Position numbers and translations under genes: made by a program
Shown here: piece by piece, positions 33,951-42,880 of the stretch
Layout of the letters: every line of letters begins with the position of its first letter
Position numbering within the stretch: the stretch's first letter is position 1
Assembly (NCBI GenBank): GCA_951812805.1
Contig: CATOSZ010000003.1
Location: forward strand, 450,557-514,556
Length of the DNA: 64,000 nucleotides
Source: an uncultured Alphaproteobacteria bacterium
Lineage (GTDB): Bacteria > Pseudomonadota > Alphaproteobacteria > GCA-2731375
Reading direction: 5' to 3'
Notes under the pieces: generated by a model
Database searches by the model: none
What the model saw: only the letters and a program-made list of their open reading frames with translations
What the model was told of the DNA's origin: nothing

Positions 33951-34475
33951 ATGCTCAGGACCCTTCCCATCATGGCTTTGGCCGTCGCCGCCATGGCCGG
34001 CTGCGCTACGGCAGAGAAGAAGATGAACGACCTCAAAATCGCACATTCGGCCTACACGGCCGGCAATCTCGACATCAGGTATGCCCATATGGCGCTGGCG
34101 CTTTCGGAAACCGAGTCCGTGCGGCGCTTCGCCGAGACGATGATCCGCGACCACACCGCCGTGAACGACCAGGCCGTGGCGTTGATCACCAAGCTGAAGG
34201 TGACGCCGCAGGACAATCCCTTGAGCCAGGCCCTGGTGAAAGGCGCATCCGAGAAACGTAACGAGTTGAGCGCCCTCAGGGGCAAGGCCTTCGACTGCGC
34301 CTATGCGCAAAACGAGCTTGGTTATCACCAGGTCGTCAACAAGACCGTTGCCGGCGAGTTCATCCCCAACACCACCCAGCCGGAACTGAAGAGCCTGCTG
34401 ACCAACGCGCTCGCCACCTTCAAGGTGCACGAGGGCCACGCGGGCAAGATGGTCGAGGGCCTGAAATGCGGTTGA
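33951..34475 (+). CDS. DUF4142 lipoprotein
   Basis: Product of 174 residues. MLRTLPIMALAVAAMAGC is a lipoprotein signal with the lipobox cysteine at residue 18, so the protein is membrane-anchored in the periplasm. The mature part is four-helix DUF4142 (ferritin-like in shape), with FAETMIRDHTAVNDQAV as the family hallmark; two further cysteines (FDCAYAQN and the C-terminal KCG) could form a disulfide. Its stop overlaps the cupredoxin start. The function is unknown; such proteins are often near stress or redox genes. Confidence 0.8.
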   Translation: MLRTLPIMALAVAAMAGCATAEKKMNDLKIAHSAYTAGNLDIRYAHMALALSETESVRRFAETMIRDHTAVNDQAVALITKLKVTPQDNPLSQALVKGASEKRNELSALRGKAFDCAYAQNELGYHQVVNKTVAGEFIPNTTQPELKSLLTNALATFKVHEGHAGKMVEGLKCG

Positions 34476-34825
34476 TGGCGACCAGCCGCAGGGAGTTCGG
34501 CGCCCGCCTGGGCGCCCTTCTCCTGCTGCCGCTGGCGACGTCGGGATCCGCACGCGCCGCCGGTGGTAGAACCCACAAAGTCGAGATCCGTAACTTTGCC
34601 TTTTCGCCGGCGGAGCTGACCATCGCGCCCGGTGACACGGTGGAATGGGTCAACGTCGACATCGTGCCGCACACCGCGACGGAACAACACGACGGGGCGT
34701 GGGATACGGGCGAGCTGAAAAAAGGCCAGTCCGGAAAGCTGACCTTCGATCAAACGGGAACGCAGGCCTATTATTGCGCCTTCCATCCCAATATGAAGGG
34801 GCGGATCCAAGTCCGAACCGCCTGA
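34475..34825 (+). CDS. Amicyanin-like cupredoxin with Tat-type signal
   Basis: Product of 116 residues. The N-terminus SRREFGARLGALLLLPLA is a twin-arginine signal, so it is probably exported folded with copper. The type 1 copper ligands are all present: H66 (PHTAT), C101 (YYCAF), H104 and M107 (HPNMKG). It is a small blue-copper electron carrier of amicyanin/plastocyanin type, probably the redox partner of the P460 protein two genes upstream. I chose ATG 34475 (TGATG overlap with the previous stop); an ATG at 34466 would add three residues. Confidence 0.9.
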   Translation: MATSRREFGARLGALLLLPLATSGSARAAGGRTHKVEIRNFAFSPAELTIAPGDTVEWVNVDIVPHTATEQHDGAWDTGELKKGQSGKLTFDQTGTQAYYCAFHPNMKGRIQVRTA

Positions 34826-34854
34826 CGGCCGCAGCGTCGGGCCAGGAGGCGAGC

Positions 34855-35448
34855 ATGGAGCGACAGAACGGCGACGGTCTCGACCCCCTCCTCGCCGAGG
34901 TTCGCAGCTGCACGCGGTGCGAGCTGCCCCTCGGTCCACGCCCGGTGCTGCAAATCGCCCCGCGCGCGCCGATCCTGATCGCCGGTCAGGCCCCGGGCCG
35001 ACGGGTGCACGAGAGCGGCATCCTCTTCGACGATCCCTCCGGCGACCGCCTGCGCGACTGGCTCGGCGTCGATCACGAGACGTTCTACGACCCGGGCAAG
35101 ATCACCATCGTGCCGATGGCGTTCTGTTTTCCCGGAACGGGGCGAAGCGGCGACCTGCCGCCGCCGCCGCTCTGTGCAGCGACTTGGCGGGCCCGGCTGC
35201 TGGCCCACCTGGAGGGAGTTCGACTGACCATCATCATCGGCAAGTACGCGCGCGACTGGCACCTGCCGGAGCGGACCGGACAATCCCTGACGGAAACGAT
35301 CGCGGATTGGCGAACGCTCTGGCCGGATGTCCTGCCGGCACCGCATCCGAGCCCCCGCAACAACCGCTGGCTCGCCCGTAATCCCTGGTTCCGGGACGAC
35401 CTGCTGCCCTTGCTGAAATCCAGGGTCGGCGAGATCCTATCGACATAG
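34855..35448 (+). CDS. Uracil-DNA glycosylase family protein
   Basis: Product of 197 residues of the UDG superfamily. Motif 1 is GQAPGRRVHESGILFDDPSG, motif 2 region LTIIIGKYARDWHLPE, and motif 3 HPSPRNNRW. It has only CTRC as a possible half iron-sulfur site, so it may lack the 4Fe-4S cluster of family 4. It removes uracil or related damaged bases from DNA, or may be a relative without glycosylase activity. The ATG at 34855 follows AGGAGG. It is odd among periplasmic redox genes, though close spacing (29 bases) suggests co-transcription. Confidence 0.78.
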   Translation: MERQNGDGLDPLLAEVRSCTRCELPLGPRPVLQIAPRAPILIAGQAPGRRVHESGILFDDPSGDRLRDWLGVDHETFYDPGKITIVPMAFCFPGTGRSGDLPPPPLCAATWRARLLAHLEGVRLTIIIGKYARDWHLPERTGQSLTETIADWRTLWPDVLPAPHPSPRNNRWLARNPWFRDDLLPLLKSRVGEILST

Positions 35449-35516
35449 GCGAAAACCCGAACGCCGCGAACAAGGTCATGCTCGATCAGGTCCGGAGTAT
35501 TTTATTGAGAGTTCAG

Positions 35517-35560
35517 ATTTATAACCTCCAGCAATGACCCCATAACTGATCGTTATAAAT
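35517..35560. promoter_or_regulatory. AT-rich inverted repeat upstream of the DM13 gene
   Basis: ATTTATAAC at 35517-35525 and its reverse complement GTTATAAAT at 35552-35560, separated by 26 bases, in a markedly AT-rich stretch (35495-35630) unlike the surrounding DNA. It is a candidate regulator site or promoter region for the DM13 and membrane-protein genes. Confidence 0.5.
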
Positions 35561-35675
35561 AAAGAAAACCTCAACGATGCGTCACGAAGATGTGTCTTGT
35601 TAATGATCCTTATCAGAAATAAAGATGGGGAATCAAGTTCCTATTTTGGCTCTACAGTCCACAGGGAGGGATGAA

Positions 35676-36062
35676 ATGAAGAGCATGATAACAGGCGCAC
35701 TGGCCATCGTCTTCGCGACGGTGTTCGTGTTCGGAATGGGCAGCGCCCAGGCCGGCAGCGGGACCTTCGTCGGTGCCAGCAAGCACATCACCACCGGCAA
35801 GGTGACCATCATCAAAACCGACGCCGGCGGCGCCGTCGTCATCCTCGACAAGGACTTCGTCCTGGACGGCGCCCCGGATCCCCGTGTCGGCTTCGGCAAG
35901 AACGGCAAGTACGACAAGTCGACGGATCTCGGCAAGCTCGAGAAGATCAAGGGCTTGCAGGCCTATGTCGTGCCCGCCTCCGTCAATCCGGCGGACTATA
36001 ACGAAGTCTACATCTGGTGCCGCAAGTTCAGCGTCCCGCTGGGCGTCGCCAAGGTCAAATAA
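35676..36062 (+). CDS. DM13 domain protein, exported
   Basis: Product of 128 residues. MKSMITGALAIVFATVFVFG ending near AQA is a signal peptide, so it is periplasmic. The mature protein is one DM13 domain: GTFVGASKHITTGKVTI, LDKDFVLDG, and VYIWCRKFSVPLGVAKV with the near-invariant cysteine. DM13 is proposed to be a redox or electron-transfer domain. The ATG at 35676 follows AGGGAGGG. It lies in the same run as the P460 and cupredoxin genes but after an AT-rich gap, so it probably has its own promoter. Confidence 0.85.
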   Translation: MKSMITGALAIVFATVFVFGMGSAQAGSGTFVGASKHITTGKVTIIKTDAGGAVVILDKDFVLDGAPDPRVGFGKNGKYDKSTDLGKLEKIKGLQAYVVPASVNPADYNEVYIWCRKFSVPLGVAKVK

Positions 36063-36103
36063 CCGATAGACGATCGGCGGCGAAGAGGCGAACGACCGGT
36101 GCA

Positions 36104-36703
36104 ATGACCGATGGCGTTCTCTACCTCTTCGCCGCCTGTCTTTGGGGTATTCTGCCCAGGTTCTTGAAAACTTATTTCGACGTCGGTTATTGGTCGCTAC
36201 TGTCCTGGTGCCTGTTGGGCTCCACCCTCCTCGTCGCCGCCCGGATCGCCTTGGACCTGGATCGGTTTCACCGCGATACGTTCTGGTCGCTTTCCGCACA
36301 GGGCCGCCTGGGCCTGCTCCTCATCACCGGGGCGATCGCCCTGCTCGGCTGCTGGCTTGCCGCGAGGGGTGCCGGCGCGTTCGCCGCCCGGGGCCATCGG
36401 CGCGCCGTTCGGGCCGGCTACCTCGTCCTCAACCTGCTGGTCCTGGCAAGCGCCTACGCCGTCGTCTGGCTGCTCGTCCCGCAGATCTATTACGAATTCT
36501 ACCGTCTCCTCATGCCGGGCTTGCCCGCACAATGGGTCCTGCAAGACGTCGGGCGGATCGCCGAACTCGCCACGAGCGTGCGGCTGGCCGAGGGAAGCAC
36601 GCTCGCCATGCTGACGACGGGCGGGCTGTTCTGGACGCTGGTGGCCTTGACCATCGCGGTCCACGCGAGCCGCGGGCCGCGGGTGGCGGAGAGCGCCGAA
36701 TGA
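36104..36703 (+). CDS. Small integral membrane protein
   Basis: Product of 199 residues with four or five predicted membrane helices (about 5-20, 24-46, 63-84, 100-122, 163-183). Helix 1 holds LYLFAACLWGILPRFL. I do not recognise a family. It follows the DM13 gene by 41 bases on the same strand and could be its membrane partner or a quinol-side electron carrier; no haem-binding histidine pair is obvious. The start is ATG 36104 without a good ribosome site. Confidence 0.7.
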   Translation: MTDGVLYLFAACLWGILPRFLKTYFDVGYWSLLSWCLLGSTLLVAARIALDLDRFHRDTFWSLSAQGRLGLLLITGAIALLGCWLAARGAGAFAARGHRRAVRAGYLVLNLLVLASAYAVVWLLVPQIYYEFYRLLMPGLPAQWVLQDVGRIAELATSVRLAEGSTLAMLTTGGLFWTLVALTIAVHASRGPRVAESAE

Positions 36704-36713
36704 CCCTATCCGC

Positions 36714-37088
36714 TCAGCCGTCGTCGGCGGCGCGCTGCAAAATCTCGTCCGGCGTGGCGGAGACCACTTCGGCGTAGCGGGGAACGAAGCTTCCCCCCTC
36801 GATGTGTTGGATGAAGTCGGGGCGCAGCACCTCGGCCAGCAGCTTGCGGATGCGGGCGTGCTCCTCGATGTCCGACCATTCCGCGATCAGATAGAAGCGG
36901 CCCGGATCCTCCGTATCGCGGCAGAGCACGCCGTCCTTAACCTGCGCGGCCGATTTGTGCATCGGGTTCTCGTCCGAATAATCGAAGGCTTCGAAGCGGC
37001 GAATGAACTCCGCCTCCTGACCGGGCTTCACCCGGAAGTCGTAGATGTGGAGGAAGTTGCCGCTCCGGGCTAGAGGTTCCATCACCAT
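36714..37088 (-). CDS. Antibiotic biosynthesis monooxygenase (ABM) domain protein
   Basis: Product of 124 residues forming a dimeric alpha+beta barrel ferredoxin-like fold. FLHIYDFRVKPGQEAEFIRRFEAF and RFYLIAEWSDIEEHARIR are typical of the ABM group. Members act as cofactor-free oxygenases, haem-degrading enzymes or simple binding proteins. The start is ATG 37088 after GAAGGGACGG. It is divergent from the Rieske oxygenase gene, so it may take part in the same aromatic pathway. Confidence 0.75.
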   Translation of the reverse strand: MVMEPLARSGNFLHIYDFRVKPGQEAEFIRRFEAFDYSDENPMHKSAAQVKDGVLCRDTEDPGRFYLIAEWSDIEEHARIRKLLAEVLRPDFIQHIEGGSFVPRYAEVVSATPDEILQRAADDG

Positions 37089-37161
37089 GTCGCCGTCCCT
37101 TCGTTCGGTTGTCGTGGCACTATAGCGCTATACTCGTCCCTCCCGCGCCCGGAGGCTTCCG

Positions 37162-38412
37162 ATGACCGCATTCTCCAACCGCTATCAGTGGCCGGATGCC
37201 GGCCTCTTCGAGATCCCCGACTGGGTTTATACGGACCCGGAGATCTACGACCGCGAAGTCGAGCGGATCTTCCACGGCCCGACCTGGAACTATGTGGCGC
37301 TGGAAGCGGAAATCCCGAACCCAGGCGACTTCCAGCGCAGCTTCGTCGGCCCGACCCCGGTCGTGGTCACGCGCGACGGCGAGGACGAGATCAACGTCTT
37401 CCTCAACCGCTGCGGCCACCGGGCGAGCGAGTTCTGCCGCGAGCAACGGGGCAACGCCAAGCTGCTGATCTGCCCCTATCACCAGTGGTCCTACGACCTG
37501 AAGGGCAACCTGGTCGGCGTGCCGTTCCGCCGGGGTCTGGCGGGGCGCGGCGGGCTGGCGCGCGATTTCGACATGGCGGCGCATTCGCCCCGGCGCCTGG
37601 CGGTCACGCGCCGCGGCGGCGTCGTCTTCGCCTCCTTCGATGCGGACGCGCCGCCGCTCGAAAGCTATCTCGGGCCGGTGATGACGGCGGAGTTCGACGC
37701 CACCTTCGACGGCCGGCCGCTCGAGCTGCACGGCTACTATCGCAACACCGTGCCGGGCAACTGGAAGCTCTATCACGAGAACCTGAAAGACCCCTATCAC
37801 GCCACCTTGCTGCACAGCTTCCTCGTCACCTTCGGCCTGTTCGTCGCCGGCAACCGCTCCGCCATGCTGGCGGACGAGAGCGGCCTGCACGGCGCCATCG
37901 CGTCGGCCAAGCGCGCGAGCACGGACCATGTCTCGGAGGAAGCCAAGGGCGAGATGCGCGCCTTCCACGAGGATTTCGCGCTGCAGGCACCGGAGATCAT
38001 GGAGTTCGTCGACGAGTTCGATTCCGAATGGTCGGTCACCATGCAGACGATCTGGCCGAACCTGATCGTGCAGCGCGAGATGAACACCCTCGGCATCCGC
38101 CAGATCGTACCCCGCGGCCCGCACGAGTTCGCCATGCACTGGACCATGTTCGGCTATGCGGGCGACGACGAGGCGATGCGCCGCCACCGCCTGCGCCAGG
38201 GCAACCTGATGGGGCCGGCCGGCTTCCTCGGCATGGAGGATAACGAGGCGATCAAGTTCGTGCAGGACGGCATGAAACGCTCCCGCCCCGGCCATCACGC
38301 CGTGGCGCTGGAGCCGGAGTTGGAAGCGGGCGCCACCGACTGCGTCATCTCCGAGGCCGCAATCCGGGCCATGTACCGGGGCTGGCGCGAGATCATGGGC
38401 CTCGCCTCGTGA
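37162..38412 (+). CDS. Rieske aromatic-ring hydroxylating oxygenase, alpha subunit
   Basis: Product of 416 residues. The Rieske cluster ligands are CGHR and CPYHQW, 17 residues apart. The catalytic domain carries the mononuclear iron site in ENLKDPYHATLLH, which matches E-x3-D-x2-H-x4-H; the aspartate bridges electron transfer between subunits. It would dihydroxylate or O-demethylate an aromatic acid using electrons from a reductase not present in the window. Its stop overlaps the small-subunit start as GTGA. The substrate is unknown; the fold groups with salicylate/anthranilate-type enzymes by length. Confidence 0.9.
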   Translation: MTAFSNRYQWPDAGLFEIPDWVYTDPEIYDREVERIFHGPTWNYVALEAEIPNPGDFQRSFVGPTPVVVTRDGEDEINVFLNRCGHRASEFCREQRGNAKLLICPYHQWSYDLKGNLVGVPFRRGLAGRGGLARDFDMAAHSPRRLAVTRRGGVVFASFDADAPPLESYLGPVMTAEFDATFDGRPLELHGYYRNTVPGNWKLYHENLKDPYHATLLHSFLVTFGLFVAGNRSAMLADESGLHGAIASAKRASTDHVSEEAKGEMRAFHEDFALQAPEIMEFVDEFDSEWSVTMQTIWPNLIVQREMNTLGIRQIVPRGPHEFAMHWTMFGYAGDDEAMRRHRLRQGNLMGPAGFLGMEDNEAIKFVQDGMKRSRPGHHAVALEPELEAGATDCVISEAAIRAMYRGWREIMGLAS

Positions 38413-38897
38413 GTGCCGCCGACGCGGACCGCCGCCTGCGCGCGGTGGAAGCCTTCAACACCGCCTATGCCCGCGTGCTCGACGACGGCGACCTCACCGT
38501 CTGGCCGAACTTCTTCACCGAGGAGGCGCGCTATGTCGTCACCGCGCGGGAGAATTGGGATCGCGGCCTGCCCGCGGGCCTGATCTATTGCGAAGGCCGG
38601 GCCATGATGGCCGACCGCGCCTTTGCGATCCTCAATACGGCGATGTATGCGCCCCGCTACCTGCGCCATTTCATCACCAACACCTGGGTCGGCACGCAAG
38701 CCGACGGCGGCGCCTTCGAGGCCGGCGCCAACTATCTGCTCACGCAAGTCCTGGTCGACGAGCCGAACGCCCGCGTGCATCAGGTCGGGCGTTATATCGA
38801 TGTCTTCGTCGAGAGCGAGGCGGGATTGCAGCTCTGCTCGCGCCATTGCGTCTACGACGACGCGCTGATCGACAACGCCCTCATCCTGCCGGTCTGA
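38409..38897 (+). CDS. Ring-hydroxylating oxygenase, beta subunit
   Basis: Product of 162 residues with the SnoaL-like cone fold of small oxygenase subunits: EAFNTAYARVLDDGDLTVWPNFF at the N-terminus and RYLRHFITNTWV in the middle. It stabilises the alpha subunit in an alpha3beta3 hexamer and has no cofactor. It starts with GTG overlapping the alpha stop (GTGA), so both subunits are coupled in translation. There is no reductase or ferredoxin gene beside it. Confidence 0.88.
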   Translation: MSAADADRRLRAVEAFNTAYARVLDDGDLTVWPNFFTEEARYVVTARENWDRGLPAGLIYCEGRAMMADRAFAILNTAMYAPRYLRHFITNTWVGTQADGGAFEAGANYLLTQVLVDEPNARVHQVGRYIDVFVESEAGLQLCSRHCVYDDALIDNALILPV

Positions 38898-38911
38898 GCC
38901 GCGGCGGCGCG

Positions 38912-39835
38912 TTAACCGTCCGGGTCCGCGCCGATTCGGCTCGCCTTCAGGCGGGCTTCGCGGTAGGCGATATAGGTAGCGGAGCCGAAGATCACCGTGC
39001 CGCCGACCCAGGTCCAGAGCGAGGGGATCTCGGCGAAGATGAAATAGCCGAGTAGGCTCGCCCACAGCAGGCGCGTGAAGTCGAGCGGCAGGACCGCCGT
39101 GGCGTCCGCCTCATGGAAGGCCTGGGCCATGCCGAGATGGCCGAGCGTGCCGCAGATCCCCATCAGCGCGAACCAGAAGTAGTCGACCGGCTGCGGCCAT
39201 TCCCAATAGAACACCGCCGCCAGCAGCGAGATCGGCGTCAGGAACAGGCCCATGTAGGCGGTGAGCGTCAGGCTCGATTCCGTCTTGCTCAGATGCTTGA
39301 TGATCAGCAGCGCCACGGCCCAGCTGCCGGAGGAGACCAGGACCAGGATGGCGCCGAGGTCCAACGCCTCCACGCCGGGACGCAGGATGATCATCGCGCC
39401 GACGAAGCCGGCGACCAGCGCCGTGATCCGACGGCCGCGGATCCGCTCACCCAGGAACAGCACCGCGCCCAATGTCGCGAACAGCGGTGCGGTGAAGCTC
39501 ATCGCCGACACCTTGGCGAGCGGCGTGATCCCGAGCGCGGTGAAGAACATCAACATGCCGGCGACCTGGATCGCCGCCCGCGTCGCATGCAGAGAAAGTT
39601 TGTCGGTCCGAAAGACGCCGAGGCCGTGGCGCAGGAAGAAGGGCGTCAGCGCCAGCAGACCGAAGAGATTGCGGAAAAAGGCGACCTCGAAGGCATGCAA
39701 ATCGCTCTGCAGCTGGCGGGCGATGACGTGCATGCCGGAAAAGCCGAAGGTCGCCAGCAGAATCAGCAACATTCCGCGAAGCTCCCCCGGCAGGCGGAGG
39801 TAGAAGCGGCGAAACGGCTCTATCAGCTGGGACAT
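38912..39835 (-). CDS. EamA/DMT family transporter
   Basis: Product of 307 residues with ten membrane segments arranged as two EamA repeats, the second starting near VEALDLGAILVLVSSGSWAVALLI. Segments such as RNLFGLLALTPFFL and YTALGITP-like FFTALGITPLAKVSA are typical of drug/metabolite exporters (RhaT/YdcZ-like group). It is an inner-membrane exporter of unknown substrate, convergent with the Rieske operon. Confidence 0.85.
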   Translation of the reverse strand: MSQLIEPFRRFYLRLPGELRGMLLILLATFGFSGMHVIARQLQSDLHAFEVAFFRNLFGLLALTPFFLRHGLGVFRTDKLSLHATRAAIQVAGMLMFFTALGITPLAKVSAMSFTAPLFATLGAVLFLGERIRGRRITALVAGFVGAMIILRPGVEALDLGAILVLVSSGSWAVALLIIKHLSKTESSLTLTAYMGLFLTPISLLAAVFYWEWPQPVDYFWFALMGICGTLGHLGMAQAFHEADATAVLPLDFTRLLWASLLGYFIFAEIPSLWTWVGGTVIFGSATYIAYREARLKASRIGADPDG

Positions 39836-40105
39836 GCGGCGGCCAATCTAGCCAATTCCGGCCCGCGCGCCCACCGGAACCGGACCGATCGCCCTGGATT
39901 CACCGGTTTGGGCGACCTTTTCAGGTCGATAGAATTTCTCCCGACGCGTTAACCTCCACTTCATCCGCCATGTCCTAGCGTGGATGAACCAGGCCACCAC
40001 AACTGCATTCGCCGCACGAAAATTGCGCCGAAGAAACGTCGCGGTGAACCGCCGCAGGCGGCGCTGTAATCCGCACGTTGTCCGCGAAGGAAAGGGAGAG
40101 TTTTG

Positions 40106-42769
40106 ATGAACTTGTCAAGATTGTCGAACTTGAAGACCAAGCCGAAGATCCTGATCGGTATCTGCGCACCGATGATCCTGCTGCTGGTCCTCGGCGGGGT
40201 CAGCATCACCTCGATCAACGGCATCGTCGAGACCGACAAATGGGTTGGCCATACCCACAACGTGCTGGCCGAGAGCGCCGGCATCGTGTCCTCGGCGGTC
40301 GACATGGAAACCGGCATGCGCGGCTATCTGCTGGCCGGCAAGGAGGAGTTCCTCGACCCCTACAAGAACGGCGAGCAGGCGACCTACGACGCGCTCGCCA
40401 CGCTGCGCGAGACGGTGAGCGACAATCCGGGGCAGGTGAACCGCCTGAGCGAAGCCGAACAGATCATTCGCGACTGGCAGGAAAAGGTGACGGAGCCGAC
40501 GATCGCGCTGCGTCGCGAGATCGGCGACGCCAAGACCATGAACGACATGGCGTCGCTGGTCGGCGAGGCGCGGGGCAAGGTCTACTTCGACAAGTTCCGC
40601 GAGCAGATCTCGACCTTCACGGCCCGTGAAGTGGAACTTCTGGACAAGCGTCACAAAAACTTTGTCGCCGCCGAAAAGGCCGTGGCGAAGAGTTACGCGG
40701 ACGTAAAAGACGCCACCAAATGGGTCGACCACACCCATAAGGTCCTCGCCAGCGCCGCGCAACGCCTGGCGGAAGCCGTCGACATGGAAACCGGAATGCG
40801 CGGCTATATGCTGTCGGGGCAGGAAGAGTTTCTCGAGCCTTATCTCGCCGGAAAGACCAACTTCTTCGACGGCGTTGCGACCCTGCAGAAGACGGTCAGC
40901 GACAATGCGCCGCAGGTCGAACGGCTCCAGAACGCCTCGGACACCATCCAGACCTGGGTCGACGAGGTCGTCGAGCCGGCCTTTGCGTTGCGCCGGCAGG
41001 TGAACGAAGGCTCGGCGCCCTTGTCGGCGATCCAGGACCTGATCTCGCGCAAGCTCGGCAAGCAGCATTTCGACAAGTTCCGCGCCATCATCGCCGAATT
41101 TAGCGAGATCGAGTCGAGCCTGATGGCCAAGCGCTACGGCGCGACGGACGCCGCCAACACGCAGGTCCGCGAAAACCTCGAAGCGATGTCGAAGAACGAG
41201 GAGTGGGTCGGCCACACCTACAAGGTCATCGGCAAGGCGAACGCCATCCTGGCAAGCGCCGTCGACATGGAGACCGGCATGCGCGGCTATCTCCTGGCCG
41301 GCCAGGACGAGTTCCTGGCGCCCTATCTGGGCGGGAGCGACCGGTTCACGGCCCAGGTCGCCGAGCTGTCGGAGATCGTCAGCGACAATCCGGCCCAGGT
41401 CGCCCTGTTGGCCGACATCGCCAAGACGATCGGGGACTGGCGGAGCAACGTCACCGAGCCGACCATCGCACTGCGTCGCGAGATCGGCGACGCCAAGACC
41501 ATGGACGACATGGCGGACCTCGTGGGCGAAGCCCGGGGCAAGCAGTTCTTCGACGGTTTCCGCCAGGTCATGGCGGACTTTCAGGCCGAAGAGAGCGGCC
41601 TGATGGCTGCGCGGATCGCCGACAAGGAATCGACGGTCACCAACACCTTCACCATGATCGGCCTCTGCATCGCCATCGCCATCGCCATCGGCCTGGCACT
41701 CGCCTGGCTCATCGGCAACGGCATCGCCGGCCCGATCGCCCGCATGACCGGCGCCATGCGACAGCTCGCCGACGGCGACCTGACGGTCGAGGTCCCGGCC
41801 ACGGAGCGGCGCGACGAGATCGGCCAGATGGCCGGCGCCGTCCAGGTCTTCAAGGACAACGGCATCGAGCAGAAGCGCATGGAGGAAGCGAACCGTACCG
41901 AGCAGCAGGCCCGGGAGGCGCGCCAGGAGCGGATCGAGGATCTGACGCGGCGCTTCGACGAGACGGTGACGGGATCCCTCGCCACGGTCAGCTCGGCCGC
42001 GACGGAGATGCAGTCGAGTGCGGAATCGATGGCCTCGACCTCCGACGAGACCAACCGCCAGAGCCAGTCGGCCGCGGCGGCCTCGACCCAGGCGGCCAGC
42101 AACGTGCAGGCCGTATCGGCGGCGGCGGAACAGATGTCGGCCTCGATCACCGAGATCACCCGCCAGGTCGCCACATCGGCCGAGAAGGCGCGGGCCGCGG
42201 TCGAGGAGGTCCGGCGCACGAACGCCACGGTGGAGGGCCTCTCGGAAGGGGCGGACCGGATCGGCGAGGTCGTCGGCATCATCTCCGACATCGCCAACCA
42301 GACCAACCTGCTGGCCCTGAACGCCACGATCGAGGCGGCCCGGGCGGGCGAGGCCGGCAAGGGCTTCGCCGTGGTCGCCTCCGAGGTCAAGAACCTGGCC
42401 AGTCAGACGGCCAAGGCGACGGACGACATCGCCGCCCAGATCAACGCCATCCAGACCTCGACACGGGAATCGGTGTCGGCGATCGAGGGCATCGGCCGGC
42501 AAATCGCCGAGATGGAGGAAGTCTCGGCCGCCGTCGCCTCGGCGATCGAGGAGCAGGACGCCGCCACCCGCGAGATCTCCAGCAACAGCCAGTCCGCATC
42601 CCAGGGCACGCAGGAAGTCTCGCGCAACATCGCCTCCGTGACCGAGGCGGCGGCGGAGGCCGGCATGTCGGCCAACAACGTGCTGGGCGCCACCGGCGAG
42701 CTGGCACAACAGGCGGAGCTGCTGCGCGGCGAGGTCGACAACTTCCTCGCCTCGGTACGCGCCGCCTGA
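40106..42769 (+). CDS. Methyl-accepting chemotaxis protein with three tandem CHASE3-like sensor domains
   Basis: Product of 887 residues. After a first membrane helix (about 15-37) three repeats of 160-161 residues fill the periplasmic part, each with WV-HT at the start and [10 protein letters not shown] (at residues 65, 225 and 386). A second helix (about 512-535) leads to a HAMP domain and a cytoplasmic signalling coil whose tip reads [25 protein letters not shown]3 domains sense unknown extracellular signals. Repeats 1 and 3 share [13 protein letters not shown] and are closest. The start ATG follows AAGGGAGAG; an in-frame TTG one codon earlier is less likely. Confidence 0.9.
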   Translation: MNLSRLSNLKTKPKILIGICAPMILLLVLGGVSITSINGIVETDKWVGHTHNVLAESAGIVSSAVDMETGMRGYLLAGKEEFLDPYKNGEQATYDALATLRETVSDNPGQVNRLSEAEQIIRDWQEKVTEPTIALRREIGDAKTMNDMASLVGEARGKVYFDKFREQISTFTAREVELLDKRHKNFVAAEKAVAKSYADVKDATKWVDHTHKVLASAAQRLAEAVDMETGMRGYMLSGQEEFLEPYLAGKTNFFDGVATLQKTVSDNAPQVERLQNASDTIQTWVDEVVEPAFALRRQVNEGSAPLSAIQDLISRKLGKQHFDKFRAIIAEFSEIESSLMAKRYGATDAANTQVRENLEAMSKNEEWVGHTYKVIGKANAILASAVDMETGMRGYLLAGQDEFLAPYLGGSDRFTAQVAELSEIVSDNPAQVALLADIAKTIGDWRSNVTEPTIALRREIGDAKTMDDMADLVGEARGKQFFDGFRQVMADFQAEESGLMAARIADKESTVTNTFTMIGLCIAIAIAIGLALAWLIGNGIAGPIARMTGAMRQLADGDLTVEVPATERRDEIGQMAGAVQVFKDNGIEQKRMEEANRTEQQAREARQERIEDLTRRFDETVTGSLATVSSAATEMQSSAESMASTSDETNRQSQSAAAASTQAASNVQAVSAAAEQMSASITEITRQVATSAEKARAAVEEVRRTNATVEGLSEGADRIGEVVGIISDIANQTNLLALNATIEAARAGEAGKGFAVVASEVKNLASQTAKATDDIAAQINAIQTSTRESVSAIEGIGRQIAEMEEVSAAVASAIEEQDAATREISSNSQSASQGTQEVSRNIASVTEAAAEAGMSANNVLGATGELAQQAELLRGEVDNFLASVRAA

Positions 42770-42794
42770 CCTCCCGGTCAGCGGTCGGGCCGGC

Positions 42795-42824
42795 GGGCCC
42801 GGGGGCGCTTTCGCCCTCGGGCCC
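42795..42824. terminator. Hairpin terminator after the chemoreceptor gene
   Basis: Stem GGGCCCGGGGGCG at 42795-42807 and CGCCCTCGGGCCC at 42812-42824 with one mismatch and a CTTT loop, followed by GTCGTCGTTTCCC. It is 26 bases after the chemoreceptor stop, in a non-coding gap before the VOC gene. Confidence 0.65.
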
Positions 42825-42880
42825 GTCGTCGTTTCCCGCGGGGCCTGCTATCATCCGGGCGCCGCCGGAGGAGTGCCGCC

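Noticed and set aside
40115..42709. 864-residue open frame on the minus strand over the chemoreceptor
   Set aside because: It mirrors the codon structure of the chemoreceptor and has low-complexity composition; the plus-strand frame has all MCP motifs.
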